Below are positions 1-6,073 of a DNA stretch of 7,943 nt, piece after piece. Position 1 is the stretch's first letter. Every line of letters starts with the position of its first letter. Made by a program: the position numbers and the translations under genes. The notes under the pieces were generated by a model. The model was given only the letters and a program-made list of their open reading frames with translations, made no database searches and had not been told where the DNA came from. Source of the stretch: Bifidobacteriaceae bacterium (GTDB lineage Bacteria > Actinomycetota > Actinomycetes > Actinomycetales > WQXJ01); the NCBI GenBank assembly GCA_031258055.1, contig JAIRNM010000069.1, positions 1 through 7,943 of the forward strand, written 5' to 3'.

Positions 1-564
1 CTGGCGACCTCCGAATCGAACCCTGATGGCTTCGAGCATGAGGGGGATACCGTGCATCTTCCCAGGGTACGGTGCGGCTCTGCGCCAGGTTGGCTCACGG
101 TGTGCGGCGCAGCCGGGCCATTAGGTGGAAGGCCTAGTCGGCTGTACTTGCCGAGCGTTGGTCCAGAAGGGCTTGAGATCATCGTCCGCCTCCTTGATTC
201 CCACATTGAATCTGTACCGTGGTCGTTGAAATCAGCGATTGGGCTCGACCGTGATGGTCAGCTCGTGGAGCGGGCCGACCGGACAGTCTTGTATCTTGAC
301 GTGTCTCAACCAACTGCAGCGGGACGGCTGACCGCTCTCCTAGATGCTCTCGATGGTCGTGTTCCCGCAGCCAGTGGCCCGGGGTTCTCAGCGCCGCTGA
401 GACCCGGCATTTACCTGGGCGGATCGGGGAATCGAACTGGCAGCTACGGGACACGATTGGCGAACCTTGCGGCGCGGGTACTACTCGGACACGATGCGTC
501 ACAGCTTGCTGGGGCGGAGATGGCCCTCGCGGCTCGCGCCGAGGAATTCGAAAGGACGCTGTAA
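1..564 (+). CDS. HopA1-like RiPP dehydration/lyase partner, C-terminal part (5' end outside window)
   Basis: The frame is open to the left edge, and 187 codons are visible before TAA at 562-564. The pattern fits the second half of a HopA1-type domain: an R-x-Y strand (RPSRLYLPSV), a helix, VPWSLKSAIG (family 'vPf.lK'), the strand TVLYLDV, then a P-G-F-S-x-P-L-x-P-G-I-Y stretch followed by G-S-Y-G and a terminal helix (family 'F.kPL.pG.g...SFG..r'). In thioviridamide-type and class V lanthipeptide pathways such proteins work with an APH-like kinase to dehydrate Ser/Thr in the precursor peptide, probably as the phospho-residue lyase. GTG at 52, preceded by GAGGGGG at 41-46 and its flank, could pass for a start. 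I prefer an open 5' end because residues encoded before it (E-G-D-T) continue a strand expected in the domain. The next gene starts 3 nt after the stop. The assignment rests on fold pattern, not on catalytic residues. Confidence 0.68.
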   Translation: MATSESNPDGFEHEGDTVHLPRVRCGSAPGWLTVCGAAGPLGGRPSRLYLPSVGPEGLEIIVRLLDSHIESVPWSLKSAIGLDRDGQLVERADRTVLYLDVSQPTAAGRLTALLDALDGRVPAASGPGFSAPLRPGIYLGGSGNRTGSYGTRLANLAARVLLGHDASQLAGAEMALAARAEEFERTL

Positions 565-567
565 GAA

Positions 568-1350
568 ATGCTCTATGACCTGCATTACAGGCGGGAACCG
601 AGGTCGCGGCGAATGGTGCTGGAACGTGCTGAGGTTGCCTCGGCGAATTGCTCTGTCAACGGCCACAGATTCATACAAGCTGTCGACCTCGGCGGCCACA
701 CACGGGGCGACCGGCTTCTGTTCGGCGCCGTTCGGGCTGCGGCAAGCTGCGCCGAAATCGCCCTCCAACGACCGAACCAACTTCCAATGCGCGCCGTCAG
801 GTCATTCTTGGAATACCTCAGTCTGTCTGGTTTGCAGGTCGCTCAGGGGCGCTTGCCCGAACCGCTTGCGCTGGGAGCATCTTCGGACTCGGGACCTGCT
901 ACTGCGACGCCGCCCGCCACGCGCCCAGCGGATCGAGCGCACGACAGCCGGATTGGGACCGCAAGTCTGGTGGCTGCTGAGCAGGACCCCCGCGGAGTCG
1001 ACGTACTTATGACCGAGGCTACGGCCATGGAAGGAAGCGCGGACCGTGTCGCAGGTGAGCTACTGGAGATCTGGGCGCTCAACGTACTGTTCAAGGAGGA
1101 CTCAAGCAATGTGCTATTGCGGCACACGCACGAAATAGTCGATCTCGCTTCTGGCCCCGACCAAATCGCGCAGACCTGGGACGCTCACCTCCTTAGAGCG
1201 GAGCTTATGGGCTTGGGCGGGCGGCCCGCTCACCGACGGGCGGTAAGCCTGGCACGCGCTGCCCTGACCCCCTTGTGGGCAACACGATACCAACCCTGGG
1301 AGGCGTCCAAAGACGAATGCCGATCTGCCTTGCGGGAATGGATGGAATAG
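568..1350 (+). CDS. Unrecognised RiPP-operon protein (260 aa)
   Basis: I do not recognise this protein. ATG at 568 follows the upstream TAA by 3 nt, with AAAGGA at 551-555 as a rather distant ribosome site, and its TAG (1348-1350) overlaps the next GTG by one base. It looks soluble: there is no signal peptide or membrane segment. An N-terminal basic part (about 1-100) leads to a low-complexity Ala/Pro/Ser/Thr linker (about 103-130), then a more ordered, mostly helical C-terminal part with an acidic-hydrophobic helix (V-A-G-E-L-L-E-I-W-A-L-N-V-L) and the end A-L-T-P-L-W-A-T-R-Y-Q-P-W. There are only three Cys (in NCSVNG, AASCAE and DECRSA), with no metal-binding pattern. In thioviridamide-type clusters, from memory, a gene of unknown role (tvaE) sits in the same place between the HopA1-like and decarboxylase genes, and class V clusters also carry an extra essential protein (LxmX). 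A role in ring closure or enzyme-complex assembly is inference from position only. Confidence 0.7.
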   Translation: MLYDLHYRREPRSRRMVLERAEVASANCSVNGHRFIQAVDLGGHTRGDRLLFGAVRAAASCAEIALQRPNQLPMRAVRSFLEYLSLSGLQVAQGRLPEPLALGASSDSGPATATPPATRPADRAHDSRIGTASLVAAEQDPRGVDVLMTEATAMEGSADRVAGELLEIWALNVLFKEDSSNVLLRHTHEIVDLASGPDQIAQTWDAHLLRAELMGLGGRPAHRRAVSLARAALTPLWATRYQPWEASKDECRSALREWME

Positions 1351-1901
1351 TGAAACTCGTACTCGGTGTGACCGGGGCCATTGCGGCGTCTCTAATCCCA
1401 GGCTGGGTTGTATATCTGCGTCAGATTCGGGGCTGGGAGGTCCAGGTCCTGCTGTCAGAGGCAGCGACACGCTTTGTGAGTTCGACTGCCCTCGAAGCCA
1501 CTAGCGGAAACCCCGTCTACGTCGGTAAACAGTGGATGGATTCCGGTCGCTCCATCCACAAAGAGGTTGTGCGGGACAGCGATGTGCTGGCCGTGAGCCC
1601 CTGCACTCTCAACACAATGGCGAGGCTGGGCGCCGGAATGGCCGACGACGCGATCAGCCTCGCCGCCGCGTTCGCCCTGTGCCCCGTGATCCTGTTTCCG
1701 GCTTTCGGCTCATCGGAGGTAGGCCCACTCTGGGACAAGTTGAAGGGGAACATCGAAGACGTGGGGTACCATCTCGCCTCAATGCGTACGCCCGCGACGA
1801 AGACTGTCGACGGCTCTGTGACGCCGAAGCAAGGATTCCCCACCATCGATCTGTTCGAAAAAGAAGTCCATCGGGTTATGGGGCGGCATGCACCTTCTTG
1901 A
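1350..1901 (+). CDS. EpiD/LanD-like flavoprotein, putative peptidyl-cysteine decarboxylase (HFCD family)
   Basis: HFCD flavoproteins use FMN to oxidatively decarboxylate a C-terminal Cys of a precursor peptide to an enethiol, which cyclises to aminovinyl-cysteine. With GTG 1350 as start the protein is 183 aa, close to EpiD (181), and opens with the family's strand and loop K-L-V-L-G-V-T-G-A-I-A-A-S (2-14). ATG 1338 is an alternative start but adds residues before that strand. Visible features are the first Rossmann loop (GVTGAIAAS, 6-14), LLSEAATRFV (34-43), His70 in R-S-I-H-K-E (matches catalytic His67 of EpiD), and S-P-C-T-L-N-T at 83-89 (matches PASANT; Asn88). The EpiD motif P-x-M-N-x-x-M-W appears as P-A-F-G-S-S-E-V (117-124): Met becomes Phe and the Asn becomes Gly. 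This could shift substrate recognition or chemistry. The start overlaps the upstream stop by one base, and the 3' end overlaps the peptidase gene by 14 nt. A PPC decarboxylase-type (CoaC) role is unlikely given the neighbours and the lost Asn. Confidence 0.83.
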   Translation: MKLVLGVTGAIAASLIPGWVVYLRQIRGWEVQVLLSEAATRFVSSTALEATSGNPVYVGKQWMDSGRSIHKEVVRDSDVLAVSPCTLNTMARLGAGMADDAISLAAAFALCPVILFPAFGSSEVGPLWDKLKGNIEDVGYHLASMRTPATKTVDGSVTPKQGFPTIDLFEKEVHRVMGRHAPS

Positions 1902-3366
1902 CCATCACCCCAGGCTGGATTCGCGCGAAGACTCTCAGACCATTCGCGTGGCGGGCATACCGTCTGGCGCCGTCGCAACCTGCGCACATATCATCCAGAA
2001 TCATCTGGTCTTCACGGTGTTAGACAGGGACAATTTCCGTGTCGGGACTACCGCTGCCGGTCGCACTCGCATCCTCCCAGAGGTGGCTTCCCGACCAACC
2101 CTAGCAGTGTCAGACGGACGCGTCGCATACCTGGCTGCGGACAGAGTGATTGTGTTCGATGTCCGGTCAGGACGAAAGACAACTATCCCCACTACGGCCA
2201 GGACAATGGCCCTGTCTCCAAACGGTCATTGGCTGGCTACCCACACGCATAAAGGCAGTCGGGTCTGGGACTCCAGATCAGGCGCGGAACGCGCACGATT
2301 CGACGGTCAGGTTCTGTCGGTATCAGACTCAGGTCAGCCCGACTTGACCCTGGCCGAGTCAAAGGAGAGTATTGAGGCGATTTCGGGCGTTTCAACTCCA
2401 TGGGCTTTTCGTGGATCGGTAGCGTTCAGCGGTGGCTCGGCGGCGTTCTTCGATTCGCTGCACGGTAGTGCGGTAGCTGAGAGACGGGCCGATTCTCAGT
2501 GCGTCAAAGCCTTTTGGATTCCAGGATGGTGGATAGTCGGCGCAGAGCGGCAGAATCACGAGGTCAATCTCGTGGTACAGCGGCTTAGCCGGTTTAAGCG
2601 CGTGCGCATGCCTGTCGAATGCGCAGACAGCTACCTCGATGTTGAAGATGGGACAAGATTCACTCTTAACTGGATTGAGTCTGTGGACGGCCGATATGTG
2701 CCGGTGTCGCGCTTTGAGACTATGAAACCGACTCGCACCCGCGCCCTCGTGACGGTACATGGCGGTTTTGGTATATCGCTTCGACCGTTCTCAGGGGCGC
2801 CTGGCAAGGTGCACATGAGCGACATCGTGTTCGCGCATGTGCGTGGAGGAGGTGAGCTTGGACCGGGCTGGGCCGGATCTGGCCGAGGTGAGAACAAGGG
2901 GCTCGCCCTTGATGACCTGCGGTGCGTCCTCCGGTACGAACGTCGGCGCGGCGAGGTGCACTTGATCGGAGCATCCCACGGCGGCTGGTTGGCACTGCTA
3001 GCCGCAATGCATGATCCTGCTACGGTTGGGAGCATCTGCGTCACTTCCCCTATCATCGACCTCAAGGGCTACCTCGCGTCAGACCTCGGGCAAAAGCATC
3101 GGAGTGAATTCCCGCGCACCGCCATTGAGAGCATGGACCCCACCAGCATGCTGGCCAGATATGAGTTTGACCACCTTCCACGGCTGATGGTTATCGCTGG
3201 GCGGGACGACCAGATTGTGCAGGGACAACGCTACGAGGAATTTGCACGCGCGTGGCGCAGGTCCGGGGGCACATGCGAGTTGGCGTGGCATGGAGGTGGC
3301 CACTACGCTCCAATGGCTGAGGAGTTGGCAATCATTATGGACCTTCAGGGAAAGTTCTTCTCATAG
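1888..3366 (+). CDS. S9 prolyl-oligopeptidase-family serine peptidase, putative leader peptidase
   Basis: The 492-aa protein has a beta-propeller-like N-terminal half (about 20-270, with a WD-like S-P-N-G-H-W-L-A-T-H stretch) and an alpha/beta-hydrolase catalytic half. Catalytic signatures are HGGFG at 291-295 (oxyanion side), RGGGELGPGW at 319-328 with a following G-E-N-K and D-D-L, the nucleophile Ser363 in G-A-S-H-G-G-W, acid Asp440/441 in A-G-R-D-D-Q-I-V, and His472 in G-G-G-H-Y. Order and spacing match prolyl oligopeptidase, but the protein is about 200 residues shorter than the usual ~700, so the propeller is reduced or missing blades. There is no signal peptide, so it should be cytoplasmic. 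Such enzymes cut after Pro in short peptides, and related ones remove leaders in some lanthipeptide pathways (FlaP). The RiPP operon context makes leader removal the best guess. ATG 1888 overlaps the decarboxylase gene by 14 nt and has GGGG at 1880-1883 as ribosome site. Family assignment is firm; substrate is inferred. Confidence 0.88.
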   Translation: MHLLDHHPRLDSREDSQTIRVAGIPSGAVATCAHIIQNHLVFTVLDRDNFRVGTTAAGRTRILPEVASRPTLAVSDGRVAYLAADRVIVFDVRSGRKTTIPTTARTMALSPNGHWLATHTHKGSRVWDSRSGAERARFDGQVLSVSDSGQPDLTLAESKESIEAISGVSTPWAFRGSVAFSGGSAAFFDSLHGSAVAERRADSQCVKAFWIPGWWIVGAERQNHEVNLVVQRLSRFKRVRMPVECADSYLDVEDGTRFTLNWIESVDGRYVPVSRFETMKPTRTRALVTVHGGFGISLRPFSGAPGKVHMSDIVFAHVRGGGELGPGWAGSGRGENKGLALDDLRCVLRYERRRGEVHLIGASHGGWLALLAAMHDPATVGSICVTSPIIDLKGYLASDLGQKHRSEFPRTAIESMDPTSMLARYEFDHLPRLMVIAGRDDQIVQGQRYEEFARAWRRSGGTCELAWHGGGHYAPMAEELAIIMDLQGKFFS

Positions 3367-3397
3367 GCGCACGGACCTCCCAAACGAATTCGGCTGG

Positions 3398-3411
3398 GTC
3401 GGGCCGCCGAC
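3398..3411 (+). terminator. Possible weak terminator hairpin after the RiPP operon
   Basis: GTCGG (3398-3402) pairs with CCGAC (3407-3411) around a GCCG loop, 32 nt after the peptidase stop. The stem is short and no T-run follows, so it fits only the U-tract-free terminators proposed in high-GC bacteria. Chance occurrence is quite possible. Confidence 0.2.
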
Positions 3412-3687
3412 GGCTCACCTTGCAGCAGATCCGTCGTTGGCTCCCGCAGCGAGGTCGCGGTCAGCGTAAGTCATTGGTGTGGGAACGATGGCGCGTTCCT
3501 TGGGTAGCGCTTGCAGCAACCGGGAATGTGCGCGCGTGGGTAGGCACCGCCGACCTGCGGTCACGTCTGGTGATAGGGGCGGGGCGACCGGTGGTCGGTG
3601 CTGGCGGACCCGCGCCGGGTACAAGCGCGCCCGACTCCTCTCGCCGCAGTGTTACCAAAGGGGTCGGGGTACGGGAGAGCAGCCACA

Positions 3688-3752
3688 ATGGGGCATCTGG
3701 CACACAGGGTTCCAATCCCACACTGGGACAGCCCCATCCCGCGGCGGCTGTC
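3688..3752 (+). repeat. Two mutually exclusive hairpins
   Basis: ATGGGGC (3688-3694) can pair with GCCCCAT (3731-3737), a 7-bp stem closing a 36-nt region that itself contains GGG-TTCCAAT-CCC (3707-3719). GACAGCC (3727-3733) can instead pair with GGCTGTC (3746-3752), a 7-bp stem with a 12-nt loop. The two stems share 3731-3733, so only one can form at a time. This is the geometry of an attenuator, but no T-run follows and no coding gene starts close by. Function is unknown. Confidence 0.35.
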
Positions 3753-3879
3753 TAGAGGTGCCGTGGGTGAGCATCGCAGGCGAGAGGCGCATCAGTAAGT
3801 GCGCTGGATCCCATGCGTCGGGAACCGCGACAGCTTCATCTCCGTCGCGGGGGTAGGGCGTCATCTGTTTTCGTCGCTG

Positions 3880-3892
3880 TAGAATCGACAAG
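3880..3892 (+). promoter_or_regulatory. Putative leaderless promoter (-10 TAGAAT) of the sensor kinase
   Basis: TAGAAT at 3880-3885 fits the actinobacterial -10 pattern TANNNT and ends 7 nt before the GTG at 3893, so transcription would start at or next to the start codon. There is no normally spaced ribosome site: the only purine run, AAGG, touches the GTG. No good -35 hexamer is seen at the expected distance. Confidence 0.45.
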
Positions 3893-5044
3893 GTGGACAG
3901 CGGGGCGTCGGCAAAGGGGGTTCGGCCAGAGTCTAGGCCTCTCAGACAGGTCCGCCTATATACAGTTGCGACCCTGGCGGTGAGCGTAGCGATCCTTACG
4001 CTACGGGCCTGCGATGATCTGCTTGAGGGTCGTTCTAGGGCAGCTTCCATTGGCTTGCTTGCCCTGATCATAGCGGTCGGCGCGGTGGGGACTGTTGCGA
4101 TCTGGCGCTCCACGCACGGCCGGCCTCTGCCGACGGCGGTCACGTTCGCGTGGGCCGCATGCGGACTTGCCCTGATTTATCTGGCGTCACGTGTTAGGGC
4201 ACGCGGTGATCCGACCTCGTTCGTGTCTTTCGAGCTTCTAGCCATAGTCGCTTTGGTGTTAATCGTTCTGGGAGCAACCCGGGAATTGGCGTGGTCTATT
4301 GCTTTTGCGCTGTCCTCCTTAGGCGCCATACTCGTCGGGGCCGCAAGGATCCCGAACGTCCTTCCCCTGGTTGCCTTGATGATCGGCGCTTACATGGTGG
4401 GAGCCACCAGTCGTTGGCTGTACCGGGTCGTCCTGGAGTTGGACCAATCGCGCGTTGAACTGTCGGCGCTCCGCGTCTCCGAGGAGCGCCAGCGTTTCTC
4501 CAGGGACGTTCACGATGTAGTGGGTCGGGCGCTGTCCACAATCGCTGTGAAGTCACAACTTGCGGTTGCGCTCAATCGGCGGGCGGACGCACGAGCAGAG
4601 ACTGAGATGCTCGAAGTCGCAGAAGTGGCCGATGCGGCGCTGGCAGAGGCTCGGCTCCTCGCGCGCGGCTACCGCGAACGGGACCTCGACCGGGAGCTCT
4701 CGGCGGCGCGCTCGCTGCTGGAGCACATGGGGGTCGGGGTCTCCGCACCGACATCAACCGAGGCGGCGCTGCCGACTTTGAAAGAGCACATGGCCGTGGT
4801 GCTCCGCGAAAGCATCACGAACATTCTGCGGCATTCCAAAGCGAGCCAGGTTGTTATCTCCATCCGTCCGCATAGCTTGACGGTGTGGAATGACGGGGCT
4901 GGTAGGGAACCGGGCGCGCGCAGCGGAGGCACGGGGCTTCAGTCCTTGTCCGCACAGCTATCGACCGTTGGCGGGGCTATTACGGCGATGCGCAATGGTG
5001 ACGGCTTCAGTGTCAAAGCCAACTTCAGAGGGGACGCCGAGTGA
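3893..5044 (+). CDS. DesK-like sensor histidine kinase (HisKA_3 / HPK7 family)
   Basis: This 383-aa membrane kinase would autophosphorylate on His and pass the phosphate to the regulator encoded next. Hydrophobic segments lie near 23-39, 52-71, 82-99, 112-128, 132-151 and 156-172, so it is a polytopic sensor without a large extracellular domain. The linker (175-200, L-E-L-D-Q-S-R-V-E-L-S-A-L-R-V) looks like a short coiled coil. The dimerisation helix carries R-D-V-H-D-V-V-G with His207. The ATPase domain has the N-box R-E-S-I-T-N-I-L-R-H-S (Asn310), a G1-like W-N-D-G-A-G and a G2-like G-G-T-G-L-Q-S-L. Position 212, normally the Gln or His of the D-x-x-x-Q/H phosphatase motif, is Arg (CGG), which suggests weak or absent phosphatase activity. 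GTG 3893 is chosen because it is the only start before the first membrane segment and fits the leaderless promoter. The TGA overlaps the regulator GTG by 4 nt. The stimulus is unknown; DesK-type sensors often read membrane state. Confidence 0.92.
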   Translation: MDSGASAKGVRPESRPLRQVRLYTVATLAVSVAILTLRACDDLLEGRSRAASIGLLALIIAVGAVGTVAIWRSTHGRPLPTAVTFAWAACGLALIYLASRVRARGDPTSFVSFELLAIVALVLIVLGATRELAWSIAFALSSLGAILVGAARIPNVLPLVALMIGAYMVGATSRWLYRVVLELDQSRVELSALRVSEERQRFSRDVHDVVGRALSTIAVKSQLAVALNRRADARAETEMLEVAEVADAALAEARLLARGYRERDLDRELSAARSLLEHMGVGVSAPTSTEAALPTLKEHMAVVLRESITNILRHSKASQVVISIRPHSLTVWNDGAGREPGARSGGTGLQSLSAQLSTVGGAITAMRNGDGFSVKANFRGDAE

Positions 5045-5643
5045 TCCGGGTGGCGATAGCGGAGGACGAGAACCTCATCCGCTCTGCGTTAGCCACGATG
5101 ATTGGCCTTGAGGAAGACATCGATGTCGTGGGCGAAGCCGCTTCCGGCCAAGAAGCCCTGGCCGTCATCGCGGCGGCTCGACCCGATGTCGCGGTGCTAG
5201 ATCTGCACCTGCCGGACATGGACGGTGTTGAACTCATGTCCCAATTAGCTAAGACCATGACCACAGGCACCGTAATTGTCACTTCCCATGGCTCGGCTGG
5301 CTGCTTGAGGCGCGCTCTCGCAGCTGGCGCGCTCGGGTTCCTCCCGAAGACGGCATCTGCTGCGGCGCTAACGACGGCGATACGCGAAGCCCACGCCGGC
5401 CGACGATATGTGGACCAACGACTGGCCACCGAAGCGATCTTGGTTGGCGACTCGCCACTAACGCCGCGTGAAGCGGAGGTCCTTAGTCTCGCCGCGGAGG
5501 GTATTGCGGCCGACGAGATAGCTTCTCGTGCGTCGCTGGCATCAGGCACAGTCCGCAACTACCTATCATCCTGTGCCACAAAACTTGGAACCGCGAACCG
5601 TCACCGCGCAGCCATCGTCGCCAGGGCCAAAGGTTGGATTTAG
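5041..5643 (+). CDS. DesR-like response regulator (NarL/FixJ family)
   Basis: This 200-aa DNA-binding regulator has a receiver domain (1-120) with acidic pocket Glu8-Asp9, phospho-acceptor Asp54 in V-L-D-L-H-L-P-D-M-D-G, Thr81 and Lys103. A LuxR-type helix-turn-helix follows at about 138-195: L-T-P-R-E-A-E-V-L leads to G-T-V-R-N-Y-L-S-S, then K-L-G-T-A-N-R and a terminal A-K-G-W-I. The G-T-V-R-N-Y-L-S and G-W-I ending are typical of DesR-type regulators. It starts at GTG 5041 within a GTGA overlap with the kinase stop, with a good ribosome site AGAGGGGA at 5027-5034, so the pair is translationally coupled. No target operator is certain. The inverted repeats upstream of the oxidoreductase gene and the gap at 3367-3892 are places to look, and export or immunity genes of the RiPP operon to the left are also candidates. 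Confidence 0.94.
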   Translation: MIRVAIAEDENLIRSALATMIGLEEDIDVVGEAASGQEALAVIAAARPDVAVLDLHLPDMDGVELMSQLAKTMTTGTVIVTSHGSAGCLRRALAAGALGFLPKTASAAALTTAIREAHAGRRYVDQRLATEAILVGDSPLTPREAEVLSLAAEGIAADEIASRASLASGTVRNYLSSCATKLGTANRHRAAIVARAKGWI

Positions 5644-5964
5644 CGGCGCCGTATAGACGCGCCCGCAGGCCAAGCCAGGTCTGCGCGAAGTCGCGGAATC
5701 TCGTCGACTCGGGGAGATCCCGCGAATGCGCTTCGTTCCGCGCGGAGCGTCATTGTGAGGGCCGAAAGGGCGGATCGTTTGGTTCCGCGCAGGGCGCAAT
5801 CAGCTTGTCGCGACCAAAGGCAGGTCGGCCAAGCCTCCGCGCGGCGGCCAACAGCACTGGCCAACTAGCCAAAACGAGTCGATATCAAGGCGGGGGCCGA
5901 GCCGAGTCGGGCGCTCAGAGCCGGGACAAAAGCCGGGTTGAGCCCGGGTTCGGGTCCGTGGCCC

Positions 5965-5994
5965 TTTGCTCAAAGCAGTCTGAGTGCATAAGGT
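5965..5994 (+). promoter_or_regulatory. Possible promoter of the oxidoreductase gene
   Basis: TTTGCT (5965-5970) is followed after 18 nt by TAAGGT (5989-5994), which fits TANNNT. Transcription would start near 6001 and give a leader of about 80 nt that contains the 14-bp hairpin. CTTTG-CT-CAAAG at 5964-5975 overlaps the -35 and could be a small operator. Similarity to consensus is moderate. Confidence 0.3.
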
Positions 5995-6009
5995 GGCAGT
6001 ACCCCCGAA

Positions 6010-6052
6010 GTGTGTGGCGCGTATCACGTTGCTGTCGGTACGCGCCGCACAC
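6010..6052 (+). promoter_or_regulatory. Strong 14-bp inverted repeat/hairpin in the leader of the oxidoreductase gene
   Basis: GTGTGTGGCGCGTA (6010-6023) pairs with TACGCGCCGCACAC (6039-6052): 13 Watson-Crick pairs plus one G-U, around a 15-nt loop. It ends 27 nt before the GTG at 6080 and 15 nt before the ribosome site. There is no T-run, so it is not a standard terminator. It could be a dimer-binding operator or an RNA leader structure; the G-U in place of a mismatch mildly favours RNA. Confidence 0.6.
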
Positions 6053-6055
6053 GCA

Positions 6056-6065
6056 TGTCTAGACA
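6056..6065 (+). promoter_or_regulatory. Perfect 10-bp palindrome next to the ribosome site (possible operator)
   Basis: TGTCTAGACA is a perfect palindrome two bases before the ribosome site and 14 nt before the start codon. Its size and position suit a repressor half-site pair. The regulator cannot be named from the sequence. Confidence 0.35.
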
Positions 6066-6067
6066 CC

Positions 6068-6073
6068 GGAAGG
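6068..6073 (+). promoter_or_regulatory. Ribosome binding site that decides the oxidoreductase start
   Basis: GGAAGG lies 6 nt before GTG 6080 and directly abuts an in-frame TTG at 6074, so the GTG is the well-spaced start. Confidence 0.65.

Larger units (their letters stand above)
3367..3892 (+). other. Gene-poor gap between peptidase and sensor kinase
   Basis: I see no convincing gene here. An open frame from TTG 3420 to TAG 3755 (111 codons) is Gly/Ala/Arg/Pro-rich, lacks a clear ribosome site and resembles no family. I checked both strands for a Cys codon directly followed by a stop, as an aminovinyl-cysteine precursor would need, and found none. The gap holds a small hairpin near the peptidase end, two overlapping hairpins at 3688-3752, and the kinase promoter at its right end. 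Confidence 0.6.

Noticed and set aside
52..564. GTG at 52 as a true start of the first gene, with an upstream gene ending at TGA 24-26 in another frame
   Set aside because: The frame is open to the left edge, and the residues before GTG 52 continue a strand expected in the HopA1-like fold; a 170-aa product would lack half of the domain. The purine-rich GAGGGGG before it keeps this possible.
3700..3736. tRNA remnant suggested by GGGTTCCAATCCC
   Set aside because: Only three of five T-stem pairs form, the loop has C instead of a purine after TTC, and no matching acceptor, D or anticodon arms are found at tRNA spacing.
3420..3755. 111-codon open frame starting at TTG in the first gap
   Set aside because: Low-complexity Gly/Ala/Arg/Pro composition, no ribosome site, no family resemblance; long frames arise by chance at this GC content.
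3367..3892. RiPP precursor peptide hidden in the gap after the peptidase gene
   Set aside because: No Cys codon is directly followed by a stop on either strand, which an aminovinyl-cysteine precursor would need. The same scan of 5644-6079 was also negative.
5734..5749. Near-palindrome CGTTCCGCGCGGAGCG as a terminator for the two-component operon
   Set aside because: It has no loop, so only a shortened stem could form in RNA, and no T-run follows. In GC-rich DNA such symmetry is common.
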